Assembly (NCBI RefSeq): GCF_024722015.1
Contig: NZ_JANQBD010000005.1
Span: 248,001-312,000, forward strand
Source: Paenibacillus radicis (ex Xue et al. 2023)
GTDB taxonomy: Bacteria > Bacillota > Bacilli > Paenibacillales > NBRC-103111
Reading direction: 5' to 3'
DNA length: 64,000 bases
Shown here: in pieces, positions 41,552 to 50,415 of the stretch
Position numbering within the stretch: position 1 is the first letter of the stretch
How the letters are laid out: the number at the start of each line of letters is the position of its first letter
The notes under the pieces: model-generated
The model's input: only the letters and a program-made list of their open reading frames with translations
What the model was told of the DNA's origin: nothing
The model's database searches: none
Position numbers and translations under genes: made by a program

Positions 41552-42496
41552 TTGGGAAGTACTCATGGAGCTGATGAGTGCTTGTATTTGCAGGGGAAGA
41601 AGGGATTTATAATCGATACGGTTACTCACACTTTTTTTGGATTAACATTATACGCGGCTGTGAAGAAGGAAGGCTGGAGCCGCAAGGAAAAAACAGCTTT
41701 CTTCGTAACTGCCGTTGGTGGCTCGCAAATTCCAGACATCGACGTTATTTCTTCATGGTGGGACACGGCGGGGCGTTATCAAATGTGGCATCGGGGTCTT
41801 ACACATTCGGTATTTCTGGTGCCGATTTGGGCAGCCCTATTCTCGGCAATAAGCTGGCTGTTCTGGAAGGTCAAGGGATGGAAGCTGTATGGGCTTGGTG
41901 TTCTGGCCGTATTGATTCACGATACCAGCGACTTGTTTAATGCTTGGGGGACGGGCTATCTGGAGCCTTTTTCGACTCAAAGAATCACTTTCGGTACGAT
42001 TCCAATTGTCGATTTAACTTTATGGGCGATCATGCTCGGAGGTTTGCTGTATGCCAAGCTGCGCAAGATCAGCCGTCCTCATCGTGTCTATAAGCTGGTA
42101 TGGCTGCTGATGGCATGCCATTTCATTGCCCAATCCGCACAAGGCTATGCTTTGTATGAGCAGCATGCGGGACGTTATGAACAGTTTGCGCTTTCGGCGG
42201 GTTTTGTTCCTGGTCAGTTTCAAATGATCGGTAAAAAGAACGGGGTAGTCGAAATAAGCAATGCAACCGCGTTTACAGAACCGAAGCTGCAGGTAGAGCT
42301 GAAATCACAGGAGAGCGCCGATCTCGATAAGCTGTTTGCAGCAAATCCGAAAGCTAAAACTTTGTACGAGTGGTCACCGTTCGTTGTTCTTGTTGATAAT
42401 GAGAAGCAGATTGGCTTGTATGATCCCCGTTTTTATCGCAATGGGCAATCCTTTTTATTTGAGGCTATAGAAAAAGACTTGAAGCAAGGCAAGTAA
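41552..42496 (+). CDS. YdjM-like membrane-bound metal-dependent hydrolase
   Basis: Integral membrane protein of up to 314 residues. The family signature is IDTVTHTFFGLTLYAAV, then QIPDIDVIS and MWHRGLTHSVFLVP with the metal-binding His/Asp residues, followed by four or five helices and a soluble tail. Homologues usually begin MDTVTH; here the codon before GAT is ATC (41612), preceded by AGGGA, and no ATG, GTG or TTG lies at that position. The upstream TTG codons at 41552, 41582 and 41588 are possible but lack good ribosome-binding sites. Ends in a terminator. Confidence 0.78.
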   Translation: MGSTHGADECLYLQGKKGFIIDTVTHTFFGLTLYAAVKKEGWSRKEKTAFFVTAVGGSQIPDIDVISSWWDTAGRYQMWHRGLTHSVFLVPIWAALFSAISWLFWKVKGWKLYGLGVLAVLIHDTSDLFNAWGTGYLEPFSTQRITFGTIPIVDLTLWAIMLGGLLYAKLRKISRPHRVYKLVWLLMACHFIAQSAQGYALYEQHAGRYEQFALSAGFVPGQFQMIGKKNGVVEISNATAFTEPKLQVELKSQESADLDKLFAANPKAKTLYEWSPFVVLVDNEKQIGLYDPRFYRNGQSFLFEAIEKDLKQGK

Positions 42497-42533
42497 GCCG
42501 TCAATCCCTTGATGTAGGGGAGACGGCTTTTTC
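42496..42533 (+). terminator. Terminator after the YdjM-like gene
   Basis: AGCCGTC pairs with GACGGCT, extended by CCC/GGG inside, and is followed by TTTTTC. It overlaps the last base of the stop codon. Confidence 0.8.
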
Positions 42534-42550
42534 TTATAAATGCCAATGCT

Positions 42551-42580
42551 ATGACACGAAAGTATCTTCATCGAGGGAGC
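42551..42580 (+). repeat. Partial copy of the coding-like repeat
   Basis: ATGACACGAAAGTATCTTCA and the next ten bases match the 3' part of the repeat at 13697 and 34607 at about 24 of 30 positions. It is the third, fragmentary copy in the window. Confidence 0.45.
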
Positions 42581-42668
42581 AAGAAAACCTCCAAATGAAT
42601 CGCGGTCGCTCATCACTGAAGGCGCCTCGATAGAGCTGTTCTTTCTGCCTTCTTTTAAATGAATACCA

Positions 42669-43751
42669 TTAATGAAATTCACTCCATGGCTGTCGAACAG
42701 CCGTTACGGTTTCTCCTGTTTGAACAGCCTCTTCGAGCAAAAGACCCAGGTAATGGTCCTGGGAAGCGTCCGGCAGTCCATAAAATCCCGGTCCTCCTGC
42801 AGCATAAGCGGCCATCTTGTCCAAGCATACCGCGATAGCTATTTCATCGTCATACAGCCGGGCCGGGGCAAACGGATTCTCATACACCCAACGCTCTCCG
42901 GCTATAATGCCTTTGAGAAAATATCCTTCCAGGTTACCGTTTTCTCCCCGGTTGATCCGCTTCAAATCTATCTGAAGCGGTGTCGCGAAATCGGCAAGCA
43001 TCTTCAGACGATCATCGAATATTTCACCACGAACACCTCGGGCTGAAACATGATTGGAGCGAATCCAGGAACGATGCTGATCGCTCGTGAAATCATAGAT
43101 GCCTAATTTATCACCGTAGTCGATCCAAGCGATTTCACGCTTGGACGTGACAATTTTTTCCTCGACGGGCGGACCGCTGCGATTGGGGCCAGCCACCCAA
43201 GGAGATTCGAAACGCATGGCTCGAATTTTGGCTTCCTCGAATCCGACACCCAGCAATTTTCGGATCATATTCATTCCGTGATAAGCTTGTGAGACCGACA
43301 CGGTAGCCTGGGTTACTGAACCAATCATACCCGAATCGATGATCGCCAGTTGTGCCGCATGGACAGGCTGGAAATGGTACTGCTCAGCCACCTGGATTTT
43401 GGCACCGCTTAATGTAAGCTCATGAAGTGCCAACAAACCGTCCAAATCCGGAGCAGGCGGTGTTTCCGCCAGCGCCGGGATGCCTCTTTCGGCCAGCTCG
43501 AATAAGAAGCCAGGACAAGCCGAGCGGCTTACCGACACGACTGCAAACTCGGGGCGTTCCCGCTCCAGCAGACTGTCTAATGTACGGTATGTGGAAACAT
43601 TCCATTTCCGCTCCATTTCGCTTCCTTTGCCTTCATCTCGTACCACCATGCCAGTTACTTGAAATTTGTCGGGCATCGCCCTTGCGATTCTCAGATAAAA
43701 CTCCGATCGGAACCCTCCGCCGATGATGCTGAATTGTATGGGCTTGTTCAT
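42669..43751 (-). CDS. Gfo/Idh/MocA-family oxidoreductase
   Basis: Dehydrogenase-like protein of 360 residues. The Rossmann motif FSIIGGGFRSEFYLRIA is good, but the usual EKP motif is replaced by AETPPAPD, and AEQYHFQPVHAAQL replaces the common EYR/GFN region. The missing lysine makes standard dehydrogenase activity uncertain. AGGGGAG precedes the ATG. It is the last gene of the minus-strand carbohydrate locus. Confidence 0.82.
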   Translation of the reverse strand: MNKPIQFSIIGGGFRSEFYLRIARAMPDKFQVTGMVVRDEGKGSEMERKWNVSTYRTLDSLLERERPEFAVVSVSRSACPGFLFELAERGIPALAETPPAPDLDGLLALHELTLSGAKIQVAEQYHFQPVHAAQLAIIDSGMIGSVTQATVSVSQAYHGMNMIRKLLGVGFEEAKIRAMRFESPWVAGPNRSGPPVEEKIVTSKREIAWIDYGDKLGIYDFTSDQHRSWIRSNHVSARGVRGEIFDDRLKMLADFATPLQIDLKRINRGENGNLEGYFLKGIIAGERWVYENPFAPARLYDDEIAIAVCLDKMAAYAAGGPGFYGLPDASQDHYLGLLLEEAVQTGETVTAVRQPWSEFH

Positions 43752-43822
43752 TATAAATACTCCCCTAACTGTTTCATTAAGCCTAAAGTTCTTTAGGAAG
43801 CAACCGTCGATAGGACTGGCGG

Positions 43823-44161
43823 CTAATCCAGAATGGTTGGATACCCTGCAGAGAAATAGTCAGCCCGTTTCATAAATACCTGTTCGACGCGCTCGACAAT
43901 TTTTCCACCCTGCTCGGATTTTTGTTTCACTTCATTCCATTCCTGGTCCTGCGAGAAAGCTTCCCATTGCCGTTTCCGTTCCTCCATGCTTTCGTATCTC
44001 ATCGTATAGTACAGTTTGGGCTGTTCCTCTAGATCCTCCCAGAAATCACACACTTCCATGCCAAGTCTGTCGAAAATACCTAACGTATGATCAGAAAAGC
44101 GCTTTCGAATCGCATCGATTTTTCCCGGAAAAATCGTATAAATTCTCAATTCGTAGATCAT
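43823..44161 (-). CDS. NIPSNAP-family protein
   Basis: Small ferredoxin-like-fold protein of 112 residues: MIYELRIYTIFPGKIDAIRK and YYTMRYESMEERKRQWEAF are typical of NIPSNAP/Dabb-like proteins. The ATG at 44161 follows GGAGG by about 9 bases; the frame extends 7 codons upstream. In Paenibacillus-type sugar loci such proteins often lie beside oxidoreductases, but no activity is established. Confidence 0.8.
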   Translation of the reverse strand: MIYELRIYTIFPGKIDAIRKRFSDHTLGIFDRLGMEVCDFWEDLEEQPKLYYTMRYESMEERKRQWEAFSQDQEWNEVKQKSEQGGKIVERVEQVFMKRADYFSAGYPTILD

Positions 44162-44349
44162 TATTCGTTCACCTCCGATCATCTATTACTTCAATTATAG
44201 ATAATCATCCATGGCATGAGAAGGAGTGAAAAAATTCATATTAAGTTACTTAAAGTTAACTAATGAATCATTAAGCTTAAAAACAGCTTACCTACTTGAA
44301 ATAATTCAATGACTGGAGCCGGCTGATTCTAGTTTATCTATACGGTTTT

Positions 44350-45228
44350 TTATCCTTTAACAGAGCCGAGCAAGGCACCTTTGGCAAAATGCTTTTGCAA
44401 GAAAGGATAAACGAGCAGAATAGGCACTGTAGATACAATGATAACCGCCATTTTAATCGATTGTGAAGGGGGTACAAAGCCTTCGGCAAATGCCGAGGTG
44501 TCGCCGATACCTCCTTGTGACATGATGACGATTTGACGAAGCAGTACTTGAACAGGCCACTTCGTGCTGTCATTAATGTACAGAATGGCGTTGAAGAATG
44601 TGTTCCAGTGGCCCACTGCATAAAATAGGGAAAAGGTCGCGATAGCTGGCAGCGATAATGGCAGTACTATTTTAAACCAAATGCCCAGATCGTTACATCC
44701 ATCGATCTTTGCCGATTCCTCCAGCCCATCGGGCAGCTGTTGGAAGAAGCTCTTCATGACGATCAGGTTAAATGCATTGATCGCTCCGGGCAACAATAAA
44801 GACCAAAACGAATTCAAGAGTCCCAGTTCTTTTACAACCAAATAGGTAGGAATAATTCCACCGCTAAAAAGCATCGAGAATACGACCATGAACGTCAATG
44901 CCTTTCGACCGTCAAAATCTTTACGCGCTAACGGATAAGCGAGAAGTGTGGTGAGCAGCAAATTAATGATAGTTCCGGCAATCGTGATATATATGGATAC
45001 CATCATACTCCGCATCAGCGTGTGCGTGGAAAAGATATAGATGTAAGCATCAAGCGACCAATCACTTGGGAAAAGCACAAAGCCTTTCTGAAGCAGCTCC
45101 GCTGACGAAGTGAATGAACCTATAATCAAGTAAATGAATGGAATTATGGTAACCATCGCAATCCCAAAAAGCACTGCGATATTACTCCAATCAAACAATC
45201 GGTTGCCCCATGTTTTATCATGAACCAT
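44350..45228 (-). CDS. CUT1 ABC permease, LplC/YtcP type
   Basis: Permease of about 292 residues with six spans; the EAA loop is EESAKIDGCNDLGIWFKIVL and the chain ends FAKGALLGSVKG, as LplC/YtcP proteins do. The ATG at 45228 has GGGAGG 11 bases upstream; TTG 45237 is closer than is usual. Pairs with the permease upstream. Confidence 0.9.
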   Translation of the reverse strand: MVHDKTWGNRLFDWSNIAVLFGIAMVTIIPFIYLIIGSFTSSAELLQKGFVLFPSDWSLDAYIYIFSTHTLMRSMMVSIYITIAGTIINLLLTTLLAYPLARKDFDGRKALTFMVVFSMLFSGGIIPTYLVVKELGLLNSFWSLLLPGAINAFNLIVMKSFFQQLPDGLEESAKIDGCNDLGIWFKIVLPLSLPAIATFSLFYAVGHWNTFFNAILYINDSTKWPVQVLLRQIVIMSQGGIGDTSAFAEGFVPPSQSIKMAVIIVSTVPILLVYPFLQKHFAKGALLGSVKG

Positions 45229-45271
45229 GACGGACAAGACCTCCCTCAGATGATGTTTCTCTAATGAGCAA

Positions 45272-46231
45272 TTAATAAATTCCTTCTTCTCCGAATTTCT
45301 TTGCCAGCCAATTCGCCCCCATGACCATCAAAAGCCCGACGAATGATTTGAATAATCCAACGGCCGTGCTGTAGCTGAACTGTCCTTGTGTGATACCGGA
45401 TGTATAAACATAGGTATCGAAGACCTCACCGAGACTGCGATTCAATGGATTCAGCATGAGCCATATTTGCTCAAATCCGGTTTCAAGGAAATGACCCAAA
45501 CGTAAGATCAATAAAATGATAATCGTGCTTCGGATGGCCGGTAAAGTAATATGCCAAATTTGCCGCCAGCGGTTCGCTCCATCGATACGTGCCGCTTCGT
45601 ACAATTGCGGATCGACTCCGGCTAATGCTGCAAGGAAAATGATCGTCCCCCAGCCTGTTTCTTTCCATACAACCTCTAAAATAATCATAGGTCTAAACCA
45701 TTCTTCACTAGCCAGGAAATTGATCTTGGTCCCGCCTGAGGATGCAATTATATCGTTAAGAAGGCCTCCCTCGGTTGTCAAGAACACGTAGGCGATCCCT
45801 ATTACAACAACCCACGAAACAAAGTGAGGTACATAAATCATACTCTGCACAAACCGTTTGAACCTTTCGCTGCGCAGTTCGTTTAATAGCAATGCAATAA
45901 TAATGGGTGCTGGAAAAAAGAAGATCAGATTATACAGTCCTAATATTAACGTATTGCTCAGGAGCTGAAAAAACGAAGGATCGTTAAAAAAACGATCAAA
46001 ATATTTCATGCCTACCCAAGGACTTTGACTGAACCCCAGAAAAGGACGATAATCTTTAAAAGCAATCATCACTCCCCACATAGGAATGTATTTAAAAATG
46101 ACAAAATAAAAAAATCCAGGCAGCGCCATCAAGTAAAGCCATCGGTTTCGGGCTATTCGCCGACTCCAATATAGGAGATCATTGCGCCGGGTAGAGACAC
46201 CCGACAGATGTGGTTTGGTCATAGATTGCAT
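45272..46231 (-). CDS. CUT1 ABC permease, LplB/YteP type
   Basis: Permease of 319 residues. RNRWLYLMALPGFFYFVIFK and YIPMWGVMIAFKDYRPFLG are the family's N-terminal motifs and the EAA loop is YEAARIDGANRWRQIWHITL. AAAGAGGA precedes the ATG. It works with the LplC-type permease and the divergent lipoprotein at 50.4 kb; the ATPase is encoded elsewhere. Confidence 0.92.
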   Translation of the reverse strand: MQSMTKPHLSGVSTRRNDLLYWSRRIARNRWLYLMALPGFFYFVIFKYIPMWGVMIAFKDYRPFLGFSQSPWVGMKYFDRFFNDPSFFQLLSNTLILGLYNLIFFFPAPIIIALLLNELRSERFKRFVQSMIYVPHFVSWVVVIGIAYVFLTTEGGLLNDIIASSGGTKINFLASEEWFRPMIILEVVWKETGWGTIIFLAALAGVDPQLYEAARIDGANRWRQIWHITLPAIRSTIIILLILRLGHFLETGFEQIWLMLNPLNRSLGEVFDTYVYTSGITQGQFSYSTAVGLFKSFVGLLMVMGANWLAKKFGEEGIY

Positions 46232-46264
46232 ATAGGCTTCCTCTTTTCATCCATTTCGGCTCGA

Positions 46265-48598
46265 TTATTTTTGGGAAACAGACTTCTCTATAGTCCTGTT
46301 CGTTTCCCGGAATTGCCCAGGGGTGATACCTTCGATGCTTTTAAAATAACGGATAAAATTTTGCGGATTATTGTACTTTAAAATTTGGCTAATTTCAGTG
46401 ACCGTTTTCTCGGATTCCATCAGAAGCTGCTTGGATATCTCCAAACGGTACATGGCTAAATAGTCCTTAAAGCTGGATCCGGTCACTTGATGGAAAACCC
46501 GGCTCACATAATTAGGGTGGTAATGCAGTCGAGAAGCGCATAAATCCAGACTCAAATCTGTATTGTATTCCTGCAGTATCATATTCACAATTTCCTGTGC
46601 GATCTTGACATGCTGGTTTTTACTTTGCTCGGCAAACATTTGAATGCTTGGCTTAATGATTGCTGATATAAACCAATGTTCCACGTCAGGCAGTGTCTTT
46701 AGCTCAAGTAATTGATCGAATAATGATTTGCCTGTGGGGCCCTGACCTGGCAGGTCAAAGGAAGTTTTGCCTATAGTTTGCAATAAATCGAGCATACGCA
46801 ACAGAAGCTTGGACAGGAATAGCTGATAGGAGTGAACATTCAACTGCCGCTTGGACAGGTCACTGATTATCTGATTGAGCAGCCGGCCAGCCATTGCCTC
46901 GTCTTCGAGCCTTACCGCATCGACCAGTTTAGTGATCATTTGTTCAGGAAACATAATTTCTGCATGGTAATTGCTCTGAATATTGTCAATGTAGAGAATG
47001 CCGCCCTCGGATAATCGTATGCGATACTTCAATGCTTCGAGGCCTTCCTGGTATGCCTTCTGTGAATCATGAAACTGTTCGTAAAAGCGGCTTATTCCCA
47101 CACTGATTTGGACAGATAAATATTGGTCTATCACGGTTTGAATGTGCTGTGCAAGATTGAACACATGATCCAGAGCTTCCTTCTGTGTTAGGGCAACGGA
47201 TTTGAGAAGTGTGACCTGATGTTCGCCAACAATTGAGGTTTCAATGCGATAACCCTCAGGAATCAATTCTCTTACAATGTTATTAATGGCGAACAAAGCC
47301 AAATCCTGATCATTTTCTTGAAACCGGGAATGATCCAAGGTATCCATTTGAATGACGAATAAGCAGAGCCACTGATGCTGGTTCGGATATCCGTATAAAT
47401 CGAGCTTTTCAAATAATTCCTCTTTGCGGACCTGTCCTTGTAGAAGCCGCTGTATGAAATATTCTTTTAAGGAATCCGTTTGTTCCACAATGATTTTGTT
47501 CAAAAACAGGCCGATGTGCTGAAATTCATCGTTGGTCCGGTTATCCGATTTTTTATTGAATGCCCCCCGGTTAACAGAGTCATATAGCTTTCTCACCGGA
47601 GAGTACATTTTTTTCGACCCCAAAAAAGCTAGAAAAAATAAAATGATCAGCGTACCGAGACAGACCAGCAGGGTCAGCAAACCGATGGAGGAGCTGGAAG
47701 CGTTATTAATTTCATCAACCGATACAATATAGGCATACATCCAGCCGCTGTACCCGGATTCAAGGTAGGATACTCCCCAGCTGGATCTATTGTAGTCTAG
47801 CTTGAAATGCCCTGTGTGATTTGGCCGGGCAGCTGCCATCGCTTCAATAAAATTGTCCAATCGCAGGTTATCTGCATTCTCTGCTTCCTGCTTGGCAACC
47901 AGCTTGTTCTGATTGTCCAGAATAACAATGGTTCCCGCTGCGGTATTGTTGGAAATCAGCTTGTTGATTTCATAATTGAGGATTTCAACCTCGAGTATCC
48001 CAGATGGTTTGTTTGATGTTATGGGAATGCTTTTTAGAAAATGAATCCGCTGCACTTGCTGCCCCTCAGTATTGGCTGCGGTTTGCGCAACGGACCAGCG
48101 CGGCTTTCGATCGATTCCGGCGTATATCGGCAAATCAAGCTCAAGCGAGTTGTCCTCGCCATCCAGAAATCGGAAGCCCTTATAGCCTATGCTCCATCTA
48201 TAATCCAAGCTGATTAGGCGAATATCAAAAATGTTAGTTCCGAGTCTCTGAAGTCTCGTCAAATCGGCAGCGAGATTATTCACCATCGCGACGCTTTCAA
48301 AATTCATTACATCAACAGGGGTATGAATAGATTTTACGATTGCGGGAGAATCGGCGAACTGGGTTAAAGCTAAATCAATATTTTTCTGGACCTGCTCCAC
48401 GTTTAATTGGACCTGCTGCAAAATTTGCCGGTTGCTTTCGTTGAGCTTATCCTGAACAATTTCAGAAGCTTTTATATAAGCGAAGAACCCCAGAATCAGT
48501 ACCGGTAATGTTCCTAAGAAAATCCCAAAAGCGAAAAGTTTCCACAAGTAGCTTTGCTTCGCTACCTTTAACCAAGATTGTCTTAGCCACAATTGCAA
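46265..48598 (-). CDS. Membrane-bound AraC-family sensor-regulator
   Basis: Regulator of about 777 residues typical of Paenibacillus sugar loci. TM1 is near residues 20-40, a large extracellular sensor follows, TM2 is near 307, then a cytoplasmic linker domain and a C-terminal AraC HTH pair (LDLCASRLHYHPNYVSRVFH and VTEISQILKYNNPQNFIRYF, about 680-770). The frame opens with an ATG at 48607 that directly abuts GGAGG; I prefer the TTG at 48598, 9 bases away. It likely activates the adjoining permease genes and the divergent lipoprotein when sugar is sensed outside. Confidence 0.87.
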   Translation of the reverse strand: MQLWLRQSWLKVAKQSYLWKLFAFGIFLGTLPVLILGFFAYIKASEIVQDKLNESNRQILQQVQLNVEQVQKNIDLALTQFADSPAIVKSIHTPVDVMNFESVAMVNNLAADLTRLQRLGTNIFDIRLISLDYRWSIGYKGFRFLDGEDNSLELDLPIYAGIDRKPRWSVAQTAANTEGQQVQRIHFLKSIPITSNKPSGILEVEILNYEINKLISNNTAAGTIVILDNQNKLVAKQEAENADNLRLDNFIEAMAAARPNHTGHFKLDYNRSSWGVSYLESGYSGWMYAYIVSVDEINNASSSSIGLLTLLVCLGTLIILFFLAFLGSKKMYSPVRKLYDSVNRGAFNKKSDNRTNDEFQHIGLFLNKIIVEQTDSLKEYFIQRLLQGQVRKEELFEKLDLYGYPNQHQWLCLFVIQMDTLDHSRFQENDQDLALFAINNIVRELIPEGYRIETSIVGEHQVTLLKSVALTQKEALDHVFNLAQHIQTVIDQYLSVQISVGISRFYEQFHDSQKAYQEGLEALKYRIRLSEGGILYIDNIQSNYHAEIMFPEQMITKLVDAVRLEDEAMAGRLLNQIISDLSKRQLNVHSYQLFLSKLLLRMLDLLQTIGKTSFDLPGQGPTGKSLFDQLLELKTLPDVEHWFISAIIKPSIQMFAEQSKNQHVKIAQEIVNMILQEYNTDLSLDLCASRLHYHPNYVSRVFHQVTGSSFKDYLAMYRLEISKQLLMESEKTVTEISQILKYNNPQNFIRYFKSIEGITPGQFRETNRTIEKSVSQK

Positions 48599-48628
48599 AA
48601 CATTCATCCTCCATCTATGTAAATGATC

Positions 48629-48666
48629 AAAAAGGAATGATGCGGTTAACAGGAACCCGCATCATT
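48629..48666 (-). terminator. Terminator between the propeller gene and the AraC regulator
   Basis: On the minus strand AATGATGCGG pairs with CCGCATCATT and is followed by CCTTTTTG. It separates the propeller gene's transcript from the regulator-permease transcript. Confidence 0.72.
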
Positions 48667-48711
48667 AAGATTAAGAGGTCATTCTAACATAATTTTACGA
48701 AACATATGAAT

Positions 48712-50106
48712 CTAAACACCGCCAAGCATGCACATGACATAGTCCTTGGTCGGATATTTCTGATTAAATTTATAAAACGGATTCGCATAGCGTTCCAATG
48801 CTTCCGGTGTATCCTGCGCGTTAACGTCACCCCAGATTTGCACTTTGCCGCTCTTATGATAAACCAACAGCTGCTCGCCCGGATGATCAATAATTTTAGA
48901 CGCCATAACTATACGACCGCCTAGTTCTTTAATCGGGTTGCCGAACCGATCAATTACGCGTGCATTTCCGGCCGAAACTCCGTATACGATTTCATGGAAC
49001 CCGTCACCGTTCAAATCAATGGGCGCCGTATCGAAGGTGCTGTAAGGAAGCTGGACAGGATCGCCGCTCCATGCATCGAAGCTATATTCTTTAATTCCCG
49101 TATAATAACGACCTTGCAAATCTCGTGCCTGAGCTCCAATTTCCCCTGCTGTAGCGATCATCTCACCATTAGGACCAATACGGCCAATCCATCCTTTATG
49201 GATATGTCCCGCAGCGACTTGTCCCCATACCCGGTTGCCCTGATCATCATATAGAAGCACGCGCGGTCCTTGATCCTCCAGCTTCTCTCTATTGATATAA
49301 ATGTACCAACGGCCATCCGCCGGATTCAAGATAGGCTGAATCATGTCGGAGTGTCCGCTCCAGCAGTCAACCCCGTCGCAGCGGAATATTTCGTCTCCCG
49401 TATCTACGGAAATACAACGTTCACCCCACATGAATTCATCAATTCCATCCTTGTTAATATCAACAACAGGAAACACGTGGCTGCCTTGAGGGCCGTCCTC
49501 GCCAGGGATGATCGATTTCGTCCAACGATACGTCATATCGACATTCCATGCCTGAATATACGTTGGCCCGTACGTGCCTTGAGCTGTAATAAGTACAGGC
49601 TCTCCATTAGCATATCCTGCGAATATATGCTGACGGAATGCAAGGCTTGGACTTTGGTTCGGATTGTTGTTCGGCCAAGGCCATTGTCCAGTCGCCTCGC
49701 CTGTCAGTGGATTGATCCGTTCAAGTACATATTCGTAGAGATTAAACGGGTGGATAGTGTCCAAATTATTGACAAACCAGATTTCCTCTACTCCGTCCCC
49801 GTCCAGATCGAATGCGAAGAAGTTGGTAAAGCACGTTCCGGGAACAACACCCGGTCCAAAATCACGGCGCCACAAAATTTCCCCTTTATCTGTATACACC
49901 ATCATCTTCAAGGTATCTGTAGGAAAGCTGAACATTTTATAGCCTGAATCAATATCAAAATCTGCGCTGTATACAGTTAAGAAGGCTCTTGGCTGGCCTT
50001 CCCCTAACCTGATGGGTACGGTTCGGAAATATTCAAGGGGTTGTCCCACCTCCATTTCCATTATAGGTCTTAGATCAATTGGTCTGTTTGCTGTTTGGCT
50101 GCTCAT
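48712..50106 (-). CDS. FG-GAP/rhamnogalacturonan-lyase-like beta-propeller protein
   Basis: Protein of about 464 residues without a signal peptide. Calcium-binding propeller motifs recur: AFDLDGDGVEEIWFV, PVVDINKDGIDEFMWG and APIDLNGDGFHEIVYG. The arrangement recalls PL11 rhamnogalacturonan lyases such as the cytoplasmic YesX, but the typical N-terminal FN3-like part is missing, so the lyase call is tentative. The ATG at 50106 (MSSQTANRPIDL) is chosen because a GGAGTG lies 10 bases upstream; the frame runs 30 codons further. It is divergent from the binding lipoprotein and probably processes what that transporter imports. Confidence 0.6.
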   Translation of the reverse strand: MSSQTANRPIDLRPIMEMEVGQPLEYFRTVPIRLGEGQPRAFLTVYSADFDIDSGYKMFSFPTDTLKMMVYTDKGEILWRRDFGPGVVPGTCFTNFFAFDLDGDGVEEIWFVNNLDTIHPFNLYEYVLERINPLTGEATGQWPWPNNNPNQSPSLAFRQHIFAGYANGEPVLITAQGTYGPTYIQAWNVDMTYRWTKSIIPGEDGPQGSHVFPVVDINKDGIDEFMWGERCISVDTGDEIFRCDGVDCWSGHSDMIQPILNPADGRWYIYINREKLEDQGPRVLLYDDQGNRVWGQVAAGHIHKGWIGRIGPNGEMIATAGEIGAQARDLQGRYYTGIKEYSFDAWSGDPVQLPYSTFDTAPIDLNGDGFHEIVYGVSAGNARVIDRFGNPIKELGGRIVMASKIIDHPGEQLLVYHKSGKVQIWGDVNAQDTPEALERYANPFYKFNQKYPTKDYVMCMLGGV

Positions 50107-50415
50107 TGAGATATTCACTCCGATCACATAGTATGTTTGATGGTGCATGATAGGTTTCATATACTCAATTCTAGGAACCGTTACCATGAAATACAATAAT
50201 CATCTACTAACCTCTTGCTTGAAAAAACCGCGGCAGGACTGGCATTACGACTTAGCAAGCGATGTTATCTAATGATTATTACATAGGATATCCCCAGCAT
50301 TGGCGGCGCTGTTAGTACATGATGAAGTGATTATAGACGGTGCATAAAGCGGCTTCTATACTTTGAATGTATTATGAAACTGCGCATTACCACAAAAGAG
50401 GAGGTTTACAAATTC
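50107..50415. other. Divergent regulatory region of the carbohydrate locus
   Basis: About 310 bases between the divergent propeller and lipoprotein genes. TAGACG (50334-50339), 17 bases, TATACT (50357-50362) is a plausible promoter for the lipoprotein. No good cre site was recognised. AraC-binding sites are expected here but cannot be defined from one copy. Confidence 0.45.
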
